64,000 nt of DNA, taken from Chitinophagales bacterium. GTDB lineage: Bacteria > Bacteroidota > Bacteroidia > Chitinophagales > JADIYW01. A program made the translations under genes and the position numbers. The DNA lies in contig JAMLHJ010000003.1 of the NCBI GenBank assembly GCA_023957245.1, positions 213,851 to 277,850 of the forward strand. Reading direction: 5' to 3'. Every line of letters begins with the position of its first letter. Within the stretch, counting starts at the first letter, position 1. The notes beneath the pieces are model-generated. The model ran no database searches. It saw nothing but the letters and a program-made list of their open reading frames with translations, and was not told where the DNA came from. This document shows positions 15,758-25,760 of the stretch, piece by piece.

Positions 15758-15870
15758 TTTAGTTGTAATTATATTTTTTGACTTTTGGGTCAATTTTTAG
15801 ATTGATATTTTTGATAGTATTATTTTATTACTAACTTCAATGTATGCATTGCTTATAAAACTACATTGAT

Positions 15871-17370
15871 ATGAAGAAATATACTACAATTATAATAGGA
15901 GCGGGGTTCTCTGGAATAGGAATGGGGATTCAGTTAAAGAGAATTGGAATTGACAATTTTTTGATTTTGGACAGTGAAGATGGTCCAGGAGGAACATGGA
16001 AAGTCAATAATTATCCTGGAGCTGCTTGTGATGTTCAATCTCATTTATATTCATTTTCTTTCGAGCCCAATCCGAATTGGTCAAAAATGTTTGGTCTTCA
16101 AGAGGAAATATTAAAGTATCAAGAGCATTGCTGTGAAAAATTTGATTTATACCCCAATTGTAAATTCAATACTTTTGTCAAAGACGCTGTTTTTAATGAA
16201 GATACTTTCACTTGGGTAGTTACCACTCAAAAAGGAGAGCAATTTGAAGCACAGTTTCTAGTGTCGGCATCAGGAGGATTGAGCAATCCATCTTATCCCA
16301 ATATTCAAGGATTAGAAAACTTTCAAGGCTTAGCATTTCATTCAGCCAAATGGAATCATCAAGTAGATTTGAAAGGCAAGCGAGTGGCAATAATTGGTTC
16401 GGGTGCAAGTGCTATTCAGATAGTGCCTTCTATTGTTGATGAAGTGGCTCATTTGGATTATTATCAAAGAACGCCATCATGGGTATTGCCCAAGCCTGAT
16501 AGGTATATTTCAAGTGCTGAACAATATGTATTTGAAAAACTACCATTCACTCAAGCCTTGTATCGCTCTGTTATTTATGCTTCTTTAGAGTCGAGAGCGG
16601 CAGGGTTTGTTATTTCTCCTAAGCTCATGACGATTGCCAAACAATTGGGTATTCGCCATATTCATAAATATATTAAAGATGAAAATTTAAGAGAGAAAAT
16701 GACACCGAAATATGAAATGGGTTGTAAGCGGATTTTGATGTCTAATGATTATTATCAGGCTGTTGCTCGTGATTATGTTGATGTTATCAGCGAAGAGATT
16801 GCATCTGTTGATGAACATGGTATTCAGGCCAATGATGGAACATATCGACCAGTAGATGTAATAATTTTCTGTACTGGATTTCATGCATCTGAGAATATAT
16901 TGCAGTATAAAATATATGGCAAAGATGACCAAGACTTGAATCAATCTTGGTCTGATGGTCCTGCTGCTTATTTAGGAACGACTGTGCCAGATTTTCCAAA
17001 TCTTTTTATCCTTATGGGTCCTAATACAGGGCTTGGACATAACTCTATGATATACATGATAGAATCTCAAATCAATTATATCATTGAGTCGATGAAATAT
17101 ATGAATAGAAAGAAGGTTCATGCGATTGAGGTTCGAAAAGATGTGTATGATAGATATAATGAAGCTATTCAAAAAAGATTACAAAATACTATATGGAAAT
17201 CTGGTTGTCAGAGTTGGTATTTAACAAAATCTGGAAAAAATACTACTTTATGGCCTGGTTTTACTTTTGAATTTAGAGCACGAACAAAGTTTTTTAATCC
17301 TGGAGATTATGAGCAAATAAAATCACCTCAAGTTGTAAAAAAATATTCAAAAAAATCTGTTGTGTTATAA
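15871..17370 (+). CDS. flavin-containing monooxygenase, Baeyer-Villiger type
   Basis: This 499-aa FAD/NADPH enzyme inserts oxygen into ketones or oxidises heteroatoms. It shows the FAD-binding GAGFSG (10-15), GGTWKVNNYPGAACDV, the Baeyer-Villiger fingerprint FxGxxxHxxxW (FQGLAFHSAKW, 151-161), a second Rossmann motif GSGASA (176-181, NADPH) and a CTGFHAS motif. Length is typical. It stands alone, with no pathway genes around it, so the substrate is unknown. Confidence 0.9.
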   Translation: MKKYTTIIIGAGFSGIGMGIQLKRIGIDNFLILDSEDGPGGTWKVNNYPGAACDVQSHLYSFSFEPNPNWSKMFGLQEEILKYQEHCCEKFDLYPNCKFNTFVKDAVFNEDTFTWVVTTQKGEQFEAQFLVSASGGLSNPSYPNIQGLENFQGLAFHSAKWNHQVDLKGKRVAIIGSGASAIQIVPSIVDEVAHLDYYQRTPSWVLPKPDRYISSAEQYVFEKLPFTQALYRSVIYASLESRAAGFVISPKLMTIAKQLGIRHIHKYIKDENLREKMTPKYEMGCKRILMSNDYYQAVARDYVDVISEEIASVDEHGIQANDGTYRPVDVIIFCTGFHASENILQYKIYGKDDQDLNQSWSDGPAAYLGTTVPDFPNLFILMGPNTGLGHNSMIYMIESQINYIIESMKYMNRKKVHAIEVRKDVYDRYNEAIQKRLQNTIWKSGCQSWYLTKSGKNTTLWPGFTFEFRARTKFFNPGDYEQIKSPQVVKKYSKKSVVL

Positions 17371-17437
17371 GTTTCATTGCCTAGTATTCATTGATAATTA
17401 AACAATTAATATCTATATGCTGTTGGTATAGGTTGGT

Positions 17438-18010
17438 ATGAAAAATTCAAGAATACGAAGAGCTCAATCTGAAGATGCAAAATTGATTGCACCCATTTTG
17501 ATATTGGCTATGGAAGAAATTGTTTTTCGATTTATTGGCGTTGAGTCTAAAGAAAAAGCGATATTGTTTTTGGAAAGAATGATTGCTCAACCTGCTAATC
17601 AATACTCTTATGAAAATATTTGGTTGATTGAGAAAGATGGAAAATTTGCAGGAGCTGCTTGTGTATATGATGGTGCACTTCTTGAAAAGTTAAGGCAACC
17701 AGTAATTGATACAATTTATTCACATTTTGGGAGACTTTTTAATTATGAAGATGAAACCCAAGCTGGTGAGATTTATATTGACTCCGTAAGTGTAAGTCCC
17801 GATATGCAAGGCAAAGGAATTGGGTCCGAACTATTTTCATTTTTGATTCATCATCATGTGAAGAGTAAGAACGAAACATTGGGTCTTCTGGTTGAAGAAG
17901 AAAATTCTAATGCATTGAAATTATATCTCAAACTTGGCTTCCAACCCAAAGGGGAAAAGACACTTGTGGGCAAGAAGATGATTCATTTGCAGATAGAAGC
18001 AATGAAATAA
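17438..18010 (+). CDS. GNAT-family N-acetyltransferase
   Basis: This 190-aa protein carries the acetyl-CoA binding motif A of GNAT enzymes (VSVSPDMQGKGIGSELFSFL, with Q/R-x-x-G-x-G/A as QGKGIG), followed by LLVEEENSNALKLYLKLGF (motif B). It begins RIRRAQSEDAKLIAPI, as many GNATs do. The substrate cannot be inferred. It follows the monooxygenase by 67 bp and may share its transcript. Confidence 0.88.
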   Translation: MKNSRIRRAQSEDAKLIAPILILAMEEIVFRFIGVESKEKAILFLERMIAQPANQYSYENIWLIEKDGKFAGAACVYDGALLEKLRQPVIDTIYSHFGRLFNYEDETQAGEIYIDSVSVSPDMQGKGIGSELFSFLIHHHVKSKNETLGLLVEEENSNALKLYLKLGFQPKGEKTLVGKKMIHLQIEAMK

Positions 18011-18125
18011 TTTGGAAATGTGAAAATCTGAAGATGTGAAGGGGTTGGTGGTTGAGGTTCTCGAAATCTAACCGCAAAGGATACAAAGTTTTACGCAAAG
18101 GTCACGAAGTGAAAGACAGAACTAC

Positions 18126-18342
18126 ATATTGCGAATGCGCCCTGCACCATAGATTTTGAAGCTGGGTACCCACTATACGAAGAAAGCGTAATTTCTTCAA
18201 CTGTTTGAGACGAAGTCGAGTTTTGAAGAAATAGCTTTCAAGTATTTAGTGGGTCAGCGAAAAATCCGGTGTTGGTCACTGAGTTTATCGAAATGCTTTT
18301 GCATACTTTTTCTTCTAAAGAAAAGTATGAAGAAAAAATATT
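18126..18342 (+). repeat. family-D structured repeat, copy 1, with 85-nt extended hairpin
   Basis: Matches the reverse complement of 49154-49344 almost base for base over most of its length. The core 18169-18253 folds on itself: CCCACTA pairs with TAGTGGG at the ends, ATTTCTTCAAC pairs with the later TTTTGAAGAAAT inside, and GACGAAGTC caps it. It ends with another hairpin, ATACTTTT / AAAAGTAT. A truncated third copy begins at the right end of the window. Confidence 0.85.
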
Positions 18343-18383
18343 CTAACAATGAAGTAATGAGAAGATGTGACGATGCGCAAAAG

Positions 18384-18494
18384 CTGGTAGTTGTCGAAGC
18401 CCTATCTCTCATTTTTGTCATTCCCATGAAAATGGGAATCTCCAACCTAATTTTACCTTTCATGAGATTCCTGCTTCCGCAGGAATGACATTGC
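18384..18494 (+). repeat. family-C double-hairpin repeat, copy 1
   Basis: It shares about 110 bp with 41316-41425. It contains two hairpins, TTCCCATGAAAATGGGAA and ATTCCTGCTTCCGCAGGAAT, preceded by the common GGTTGTCGAAGCCCTATCTC-like stretch. Confidence 0.85.
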
Positions 18495-18771
18495 TCTTTT
18501 TCTATATTTTGCTCTAAATACAACAAGAAATACAAAATACAATTCAACCGCAAAGGATACTAAGTCTCAACCGCAAAGTACACTAAGTTTAATGAAGTAT
18601 TGAAATAATAGGTAGAATACCACATGACTACCGATTTCATTTTTTTTTATTAAATTTAAATCGATATCAATAAGATAATTATTGCTGACTTTTAAGTCAT
18701 TCAGATTCTTGATTGGAGATAAAGTCTAGGTGCTTACTATTTGATATATTTTTTAGCTAAATATTATAAAG

Positions 18772-21700
18772 ATGAGATTACTTGCTGTTTTATTCATAGC
18801 TTTTTTCGGCTTTTCTAATGAATTGTTTGCTCAGAATAAGATTGAATTGGAAGAGATGAATACAGGAAAATATATTCTTGATAATCAAGGCAATTCATCT
18901 GATTTCATTGTTTTACAGTTCATGAATAAGGAGCAGATTCATCAATTAAAAAATGCTATTTCATTGGGAAATAATTGGGTGGCAATGAGAAGAAGTGATA
19001 TTGATGCTCAAAGAATTTTAGAAAAATTCAAACTTATCCAATATGGCCAACTGAAATCTTCTTCTAAGTTCAGTGAACTATTTAAAATCGATTTTGATAT
19101 CAATAAAAAGTATATTTCTCAAGAACAATTAAAATTTCAGATACACACTTGGGGAACTCGTGAAGAATTGGAAAGTATATTGAAAGCTAAAGGAATAGAA
19201 TTGCTTCAATGGAATTCAGATCTTCATTTTGGAGTGATAGAATGCAATAAATCTAAGATTGAAGAAATTGTTGAAGCGAATCAGATTGCTTTCATAGAAC
19301 CTATTTCAGAACAACGTACACCACTTCAAAATAATGCTGGAGCATTGAATAATTATTCTCGTGTTCATAGTGTTGCACCATTAGGATTTGGAATTGGAGG
19401 TTCAGGTATCAATATTGGAGTATGGGATTATGGTTTAGCTGGTTTCCATAGAGATTTGACTGGGCAATATACCAATGTAGAAAAAAACTTTTATGGCAAT
19501 GGAGCTTCTCAACATGCGACATTAGTATTAGGAGCTATAGCTTCTAAAGGAGTGATGAGAGCAGATTATATTGGTGCGGCTCCTCAGTCGAAAGTTTTTA
19601 TGTATGATTTTTTTGGTAGTGTTTTGGATGAAGTGAAGTCAGCAAAAGATAATTTTCAAGTTTATGCGACCAATCATTCTTATAATTTGGGGGACAATTA
19701 TCGATGTTTTACGGATTATGCATATAGTACAGCAAGTCAGGAGATAGATCAATTTGCTATCAATGAACCTCAAATTGTTAATGTCTTTGCTGCTGGAAAT
19801 TCAGCGACCGCATGTGCTTATGATTATAAAACGATAGTTCCAGGCTTTCAGTATGGTAAAAATGTATTGTTAGTAGGCAATCTTCAACGCAATGAAACTT
19901 TCTATCCTGGAAGTGCCAAAGGGCCTACTAATGATGGTCGATTACGTCCAGATGTGATGGCTCAAGGTTCGGGTTCTTTTACACCGACTACGGGTATTAT
20001 GCTACAAACTCCTACAGATGCTTATACGCATGCTTATGGTACTTCATTTGCTTCTCCAATAGTAACAGGTATTGTCGGTCTAATGCAAGAAGCCTATTTG
20101 AATAAATATGGTGAACTACCTTGGAATGCTACTGTGAAAGCGATATTATGTAATACAGCAAAAGATTTGGGAAGGTCAGGGCCAGATTATGAATATGGAT
20201 TTGGAAAAGTAGATGCTTACGAAGCTATAAAGTCTATTGAAAATGAGCAGTTTATAATTGATTCTGTTGAATATTTACAAACAAAAAATTTTGATATTAA
20301 TATCCCTTCTGGAGTTTTGCAAGCTAAATTTTTTATCACATGGAATGATTTACCTGCTTCATTACCCAATACCAAAGTGTTGGTGAATGATATAGATTTG
20401 CAAGTTTTGAATGGCTCTAAGACTCATTTGCCTTTGATTTTAAATCCTTCTAAGCCACTTCTTTATGCACAAGAAGGGATAGATACTTTAAATAATTCAG
20501 AGCAAATAGTGATTGATCACCCAGAAGCTGGAAATTATCAGATAAAAGTAGAGGGAAAAGATATTTTAAGTGACAATCAGAGTTTTGCTATTTCTTATTG
20601 GTTCAATACTTCTGAATTGACATGGAATTTTCCTTTTCAAAATCAGATAATACCTGCTAATACTGTCAATATTATCAGATGGAGATCAAGTGTTTCTGAT
20701 TCGATTAAAATTGATTACTCGGTGGATAATGGTGCAACTTGGTTGAAAATTGGTATTCAATCTGCTGATAGTAGCGAATATGGGTGGCTAACGCCAGATG
20801 CCTATTATTCCAAAGTAATTTTGAGAGCTTCTACTATTGACGATAGAGTAATCAGTGTTTCAGATACATTTTCTATCAGTCCGAGAATTACGATTTCTTC
20901 TAATAAAATTTGTTACGACCATATTCGATTGAATTGGGCGAGTATTCCTTCAGCAGAAAAATATTTTGTTTATCTTTTGAATGCTCAGAATATTTGGGAA
21001 AATATAGGAGAAACAAGTGAAAATTTATTCTATTTCTCAAAAACTCAGGAAGGGCATGATTATATTTTTGCGGTCAGCCCGATAATAAATGGAGAAGAAG
21101 GATTGAGAAGTTATGCACTCAAATTGACAGCAAAAAATCAAGCTACTTGTGCTTTTACTTATAAAGATATTGGTGTTTCATCTATTTTACCTATATCTGG
21201 TACTTTCGGTGAAGAACATAGCTTGAGCGATACGCAGAGAGTCAGTTTTAAAATTATCAATTATGGCAACTCTGTAGTCAATGATGCATGGTTATATTAT
21301 CAAGTGGATACGAATGTTATTCAACAAGTTTCTCTTGGAAATATTGCCGCAAATGCTGTAATCAATAAAGAATCAGAAGCTACTTATGATTTTTCTGTAG
21401 TGGGCGATTATATAGTAAGAGCTTGGGTGCAAGGTGTAGGAGATTCATTGAGTCATAATGACACACTGGTTCAAGTCATCTCTCAAAAAAATCCTGTAGT
21501 TGCTAGTTTTCCGTATTTACAAGATTTTGAAAGCATTAATGATGAAGCCTTATATGTCCAATCTACATCCAATTTGGATAATATTCCTGAATGGGATTAT
21601 GTAAAAAGTGGCGCAGGAAGAATTTTGAATTTTCATTCTTCGTCTTATTCGCCGAATGGTAATCGTTCGCTGAGTGCAGATGCTTTTATTGATAATAGTG

Positions 21701-24030
21701 AAGTGAACAATACGCTTTATCTGCATATTGATTTGAGTAGCCAGAAAGATTCTTTAGTTTATTTGGATTTCAATATTGTGCAAAGAGATGCGACAGGAGG
21801 AGATTCTATTTTTATAAAAACACATTCTTCTGCTGATTGGATTCCAATAAAAAGTATTTTTAATCCTAATCGTACTAAGGGTGAAATTTACTTCGATAAG
21901 CGTATCAATATCAGTGAAATAGTAGCTCAATCTGGGGCTGAATTATCAGATCATTGTGATTTAAAATTTGTGATGAACAGCAATCGAATCACTACAACTA
22001 TCGGTGCTAATGGAGGATATACGCTCGATGATATTCATCTGTATAATGGTGGTGAAGATATTTCTCTACAAAAAATAAATATTCCAACAGCTAATTGTGT
22101 GTATCAAAATACCTTGCCTATTCAGATTCCAGTAAAGATTTTGATAAAGAATAATTCTCCCAATCTTATCCTAGCCAATGCTATCCATGCACAGATATTT
22201 ATTGGAGATAGTTTGGTGCTTTCTGAAAATATCCCTTTTGAAATGCAAGGTTTTGAAGAAAAGGAGTATGAGTTTAGCCAATATTTGAGTTTTGATGATT
22301 ATGAATCTTATTTAATCAGTGCAAAAATTGATTATGCTCAAGATGTAATTGTAGATAATAATGAAATCAGTGATTATGCTATCAATTTCTTGAAAGCTAT
22401 CAAACAATTGCCTATAGAGTTTTCTTTTGACCAGCCTGATGAATTGCCATTTGTGCCTTCAGGTATTTCGTATAGTTGGGAGTTGGGACGACCAACCAAA
22501 GGTTATTTGTACAATGTTGCTGACAATCCTGGCAATGCATGGGTTACACGTCTAAATGATTTGTATCTGACTGATGAATATTCATTTCTTTATGTTGGTT
22601 GTTTTGATCCTTCTATGCTGACGTATGCTAGTGAAATTTCATTTTTATCTGTTCTAAATACTGAGTTGGGAGCTGATGCAGCATGGATGGAATATTCTTA
22701 CAATGGCGAAGACTGGCAAAAAATGGGTACTAACCAATCGGGATATAATTGGTATAATAAAGATAATCAATATCAAATCTGGGATGGCAATCAACTGAAT
22801 TGGCAAGTGAGGTCTTTCCCTTTGACAGGATTTGTAGATACAGATTCTAATTCGCTTTTTATAAGATTTGTTTTCGGAAGTAATGAATATATCGAAATGG
22901 AAGGTATAGGAATAGATAATCTGAGAATAAATAATGAGCTTCATGCAAGGATTGCACCTGAAACATTAACTGCAACTGGCAATAGTATTGGTGCAGGTTG
23001 GGTAGAATTGAAGAATAACGATGTGATTTATGCGTATCTCAATGATAGAGGACAAAATTTGGGTCAAATATCTTTAGCTATTCAGGTAGCGGATTCTTTA
23101 GTACCAGTATATCGAGATAAATTTTTGTTGTCAAGATATTTTAATATTCATACTGAAAATAAAGCCACTAGTGATTTTGATTTAAAATTATTTGTCAAGA
23201 ATGAAGAATATTTGACTGATTTATCTAGAGATTTGAATATAAGAAGAATGGGCGAATTAGGTTATTTAGTGTATGATGGATTGAATGTGGATAGTTCATT
23301 TGACAATAACCATTTTGATGAAAATTATCAATTCTATCACCCAGATAGTATTGAATTTTGGCCGTATTTGGATGGTTATGAAATCAGATTATCCCTTTCA
23401 CAATCTGATGCAGAAATTTATTTGACTAGCAATCAATTTTCGCCAAGTGCTTATCCATTTGTGGCAATTACAGGTTTGAATGTTTTTAGGACAGATAGTT
23501 CCAATCATACATTTGTACAGTGGACGGCGAGTAAAGAAGATAGTCTGGAAAGATATGTAGTACAATATTCAGATAATGGATTGGATTTTGCTGATATCGG
23601 AATTGTCTTACCTCGTTCAGATAAAAATTATCTTTTTATTGATTCCCTTCATAATATCACTGGGGCACATTATTATAGGATAAGAGCAGAGCAGACAGCA
23701 AAATCTTATACTTCTCTAATTGATTCATTATCTTTTGAATATAATTCTACTGGCATTGTAAATAATGCTCAATCCTCTCCAGTTATTTCTGTTTATTATC
23801 AAGGAGGAGGAGTTTTGGATATTTCTACTTTGGGCGAACCTGTCCATTTGAAAAAAATTAGATTGTTGGATATTTCAGGTAGAGTTATATCAGAAATTAA
23901 AGATTTTTCTTTAGTCAATCATCAGAAAGTACATTTTGAACCATTAGAAAAATTGGCTTCAGGTGTATATATTCTTCAATTGATGATAAATAATGAACGA
24001 ATAAGCCATAAATTTGTGAAGAGTGAATAA
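18772..24030 (+). CDS. very large secreted subtilisin-like (S8) protease with T9SS sorting domain
   Basis: This 1752-aa protein has a signal peptide (LLAVLFIAFFGFSNELFAQ), a propeptide-like region (about 20-190) and an S8 catalytic domain. The triad is D219 (IGVWDYGLAG), H248 (ASQHATLVLG) and S425 (GTSFASP). C-terminal beta-sandwich and adhesion-like domains follow, including two IPANTVNIIRWRSS / GEEHSLSDTQRVSFKI type repeats. The last ~80 residues (LKKIRLLDISGRVIS, LASGVYILQLMI, ISHKFVKSE) form a T9SS type A sorting domain. It is expected to be a surface or released protease. The 3' end overlaps the next gene by 8 bp. Confidence 0.92.
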   Translation: MRLLAVLFIAFFGFSNELFAQNKIELEEMNTGKYILDNQGNSSDFIVLQFMNKEQIHQLKNAISLGNNWVAMRRSDIDAQRILEKFKLIQYGQLKSSSKFSELFKIDFDINKKYISQEQLKFQIHTWGTREELESILKAKGIELLQWNSDLHFGVIECNKSKIEEIVEANQIAFIEPISEQRTPLQNNAGALNNYSRVHSVAPLGFGIGGSGINIGVWDYGLAGFHRDLTGQYTNVEKNFYGNGASQHATLVLGAIASKGVMRADYIGAAPQSKVFMYDFFGSVLDEVKSAKDNFQVYATNHSYNLGDNYRCFTDYAYSTASQEIDQFAINEPQIVNVFAAGNSATACAYDYKTIVPGFQYGKNVLLVGNLQRNETFYPGSAKGPTNDGRLRPDVMAQGSGSFTPTTGIMLQTPTDAYTHAYGTSFASPIVTGIVGLMQEAYLNKYGELPWNATVKAILCNTAKDLGRSGPDYEYGFGKVDAYEAIKSIENEQFIIDSVEYLQTKNFDINIPSGVLQAKFFITWNDLPASLPNTKVLVNDIDLQVLNGSKTHLPLILNPSKPLLYAQEGIDTLNNSEQIVIDHPEAGNYQIKVEGKDILSDNQSFAISYWFNTSELTWNFPFQNQIIPANTVNIIRWRSSVSDSIKIDYSVDNGATWLKIGIQSADSSEYGWLTPDAYYSKVILRASTIDDRVISVSDTFSISPRITISSNKICYDHIRLNWASIPSAEKYFVYLLNAQNIWENIGETSENLFYFSKTQEGHDYIFAVSPIINGEEGLRSYALKLTAKNQATCAFTYKDIGVSSILPISGTFGEEHSLSDTQRVSFKIINYGNSVVNDAWLYYQVDTNVIQQVSLGNIAANAVINKESEATYDFSVVGDYIVRAWVQGVGDSLSHNDTLVQVISQKNPVVASFPYLQDFESINDEALYVQSTSNLDNIPEWDYVKSGAGRILNFHSSSYSPNGNRSLSADAFIDNSEVNNTLYLHIDLSSQKDSLVYLDFNIVQRDATGGDSIFIKTHSSADWIPIKSIFNPNRTKGEIYFDKRINISEIVAQSGAELSDHCDLKFVMNSNRITTTIGANGGYTLDDIHLYNGGEDISLQKINIPTANCVYQNTLPIQIPVKILIKNNSPNLILANAIHAQIFIGDSLVLSENIPFEMQGFEEKEYEFSQYLSFDDYESYLISAKIDYAQDVIVDNNEISDYAINFLKAIKQLPIEFSFDQPDELPFVPSGISYSWELGRPTKGYLYNVADNPGNAWVTRLNDLYLTDEYSFLYVGCFDPSMLTYASEISFLSVLNTELGADAAWMEYSYNGEDWQKMGTNQSGYNWYNKDNQYQIWDGNQLNWQVRSFPLTGFVDTDSNSLFIRFVFGSNEYIEMEGIGIDNLRINNELHARIAPETLTATGNSIGAGWVELKNNDVIYAYLNDRGQNLGQISLAIQVADSLVPVYRDKFLLSRYFNIHTENKATSDFDLKLFVKNEEYLTDLSRDLNIRRMGELGYLVYDGLNVDSSFDNNHFDENYQFYHPDSIEFWPYLDGYEIRLSLSQSDAEIYLTSNQFSPSAYPFVAITGLNVFRTDSSNHTFVQWTASKEDSLERYVVQYSDNGLDFADIGIVLPRSDKNYLFIDSLHNITGAHYYRIRAEQTAKSYTSLIDSLSFEYNSTGIVNNAQSSPVISVYYQGGGVLDISTLGEPVHLKKIRLLDISGRVISEIKDFSLVNHQKVHFEPLEKLASGVYILQLMINNERISHKFVKSE

Positions 24031-24712
24031 TACACATCCTTCGCGGGAATTGAAATATACTGCTGATGGTTCTGCTACTTTGTATGTACCACATTGGGAT
24101 GAACATTATCATTCTGTACACGGAGCTATTCAAGAGTCCAATCATGTATTTATCAATGCTGGTTTGAAATATTTTATTGAAGAATATTCGCCTGATGTTG
24201 TTCGAATATATGAAGTAGGTTTTGGTACAGGATTGAATGCATTTTTAACAGCTAAGTGGGCATTAGAAAATCAAATTCGGATTGAATATTATTCTATTGA
24301 GGCATATCCATTGAGTATTGAAGAAGCTTTATCACTCAATTATACAGAAGGATTTGAGTCGCAATGGTTGATTCTGTATGAAGAATTGCATCGAGTTTCT
24401 TGGAATGAAAAAAATAGAATTTCAGATTATTTTTCTATTCACAAAATTAATGGGAAGATAGAAGATAAGATGAATGTCAAAGATATTGATATCGTTTATT
24501 TTGATGCTTTTGCACCTTCAGCTCAACCTGAATTGTGGACGGAAGATGTTTTTCAATCTTTTTATAATATTATGTCTAAAAATGGTATTCTGGTGACTTA
24601 TTGTGCCAAGGGAGCTGTGCGACGAGCTATGAAAGCTGCTGATTGGAAAATAGAAAAATTGCAAGGGCCTCCAGGTAAACGTGAAATGACAAGAGCATAT
24701 ATTTCCAAATGA
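24023..24712 (+). CDS. mnmD: MnmD-like tRNA (5-methylaminomethyl-2-thiouridine) methyltransferase
   Basis: This 229-aa stand-alone DUF752/MnmD-type SAM methyltransferase is related to the N-terminal half of MnmC, which makes mnm5s2U at tRNA wobble position 34. Motifs: YVPHWDEHYHSVHGAIQES near the start, the SAM motif EVGFGTGLNAF, the acidic DIVYFDAFAPSAQPELWT, and KGAVRRAMKAADW ... GPPGKREMTRA at the end. The GTG at 24023 gives the best family fit and lies inside the subtilase 3' end. It overlaps the following oxidoreductase by ATGA, so the two are probably co-translated. Confidence 0.85.
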   Translation: MNNTHPSRELKYTADGSATLYVPHWDEHYHSVHGAIQESNHVFINAGLKYFIEEYSPDVVRIYEVGFGTGLNAFLTAKWALENQIRIEYYSIEAYPLSIEEALSLNYTEGFESQWLILYEELHRVSWNEKNRISDYFSIHKINGKIEDKMNVKDIDIVYFDAFAPSAQPELWTEDVFQSFYNIMSKNGILVTYCAKGAVRRAMKAADWKIEKLQGPPGKREMTRAYISK

Positions 24713-25740
24713 AAAAAGTAGATGTTTTAATTGTAGGTCAAGGTTTGGCAGGAAGTGTTTTAAGCTTTTTGGCTATTAAAAGAGGACTTACAGTAATGGT
24801 TGTAGATAAGCCATTATTAGGCCGAGCTTCGTATGTAGCTGGTGGAATGTTCAATCCAGTCACTGGAAGAAGAATAAAAAAATCTTGGAATTATGAGGTT
24901 TTTTATCCTAAAATGGTAGAGGTATTTGAAGAAATAGATAAATTGCTGAATATCAATTCATTTCATCTAATTCCAATATATAGATTTTTGACCACTGTCG
25001 AAGATGTGAACAATTGGGAAGTACAGCGATTAGATGAAGAATATCATCCTTTTATGGGACCTGCAATCAAATATGAAGAAGATAGAGTCAATCCACATCA
25101 GGGTGTAGGTGTTTTGAATAATGGAGGATGGTTGGATATGGTGAAATTTTTATCTACCTACCGAAATTATTTAAGTGAAAATGCTTGTTTGAAAGAAGAA
25201 GAAATTGATTATTCTCTTTTAAGTACGCATCAATATAAAGATATTTATTTTGATAAAATTATTTTCTGCGAAGGTTATAGAGTGATGAATAATCCATTTT
25301 TCTCTGATGTTCAATTGTGGAGTACCAAAGGTGAAACTTTGACTATTGAAATTGAGGGAGAAGATTTTGGTTTTATTTTTAACAAAAATATGCTGATAGT
25401 TCCGATGGGAAATGGTGTTTATAAGGTTGGAGCTACTTTGGAGAGAAATTTGGATACAAATATTACTTCACAAGGACTAGAAGAATTGAAAGAGAAGGTA
25501 TCTTCTGTTATAAAGGTTCCTTTCAAAGTCATCGATCAAGAGGCTGGGATACGCCCTAATGTAAGAGATCGCAAACCTCTAATTGGAGTTTCTAGGGAAA
25601 TAGATAACTATTATATTTTCAATGGGTTAGGTAGTAAAGGAGTTTCTTTAGCTCCTTATTTTGCTGAACAATTATTGGCATCTATTTATGATGGACAAAC
25701 CATTCAAAAAGATGTCAATTGGCAAAGAATTTATAAATAA
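24709..25740 (+). CDS. FAD-dependent oxidoreductase, DAO/MnmC-C-like
   Basis: This 343-aa protein has an N-terminal dinucleotide-binding motif (VLIVGQGLAGSVLSFLAIKRG) and then GGMFNPVTGRR. A C-terminal DAO-family end follows: AGIRPNVRDRKPLIG and IFNGLGSKGVSLAPYFAEQL. The overlap with the MnmD-like gene suggests it could play the part of the MnmC oxidase domain, which removes carboxymethyl from cmnm5U. That assignment is inference; a general glycine-oxidase-like enzyme is the alternative. Confidence 0.75.
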   Translation: MKKVDVLIVGQGLAGSVLSFLAIKRGLTVMVVDKPLLGRASYVAGGMFNPVTGRRIKKSWNYEVFYPKMVEVFEEIDKLLNINSFHLIPIYRFLTTVEDVNNWEVQRLDEEYHPFMGPAIKYEEDRVNPHQGVGVLNNGGWLDMVKFLSTYRNYLSENACLKEEEIDYSLLSTHQYKDIYFDKIIFCEGYRVMNNPFFSDVQLWSTKGETLTIEIEGEDFGFIFNKNMLIVPMGNGVYKVGATLERNLDTNITSQGLEELKEKVSSVIKVPFKVIDQEAGIRPNVRDRKPLIGVSREIDNYYIFNGLGSKGVSLAPYFAEQLLASIYDGQTIQKDVNWQRIYK

Positions 25741-25760
25741 CTTCTATTGGTTTCTATCAA

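Larger units (their letters stand above)
18011..18771. other. 761-bp non-coding region made of several repeat families
   Basis: No supported ORF. In order it holds: a family-A unit (CCGCAAAGGATACAAAG type) at 18068-18110; the family-D structured repeat at 18126-18342; the family-C double-hairpin repeat at 18384-18494; further family-A units at 18545-18590; and AT-rich leader DNA for the subtilase gene. Apparent ORFs at 18249-18553 are products of the repeats. Confidence 0.75.

Noticed and set aside
18249..18553. Two overlapping ORFs between the acetyltransferase and subtilase genes
   Set aside because: They run across families C and D and A, which recur elsewhere in other contexts without a conserved frame.
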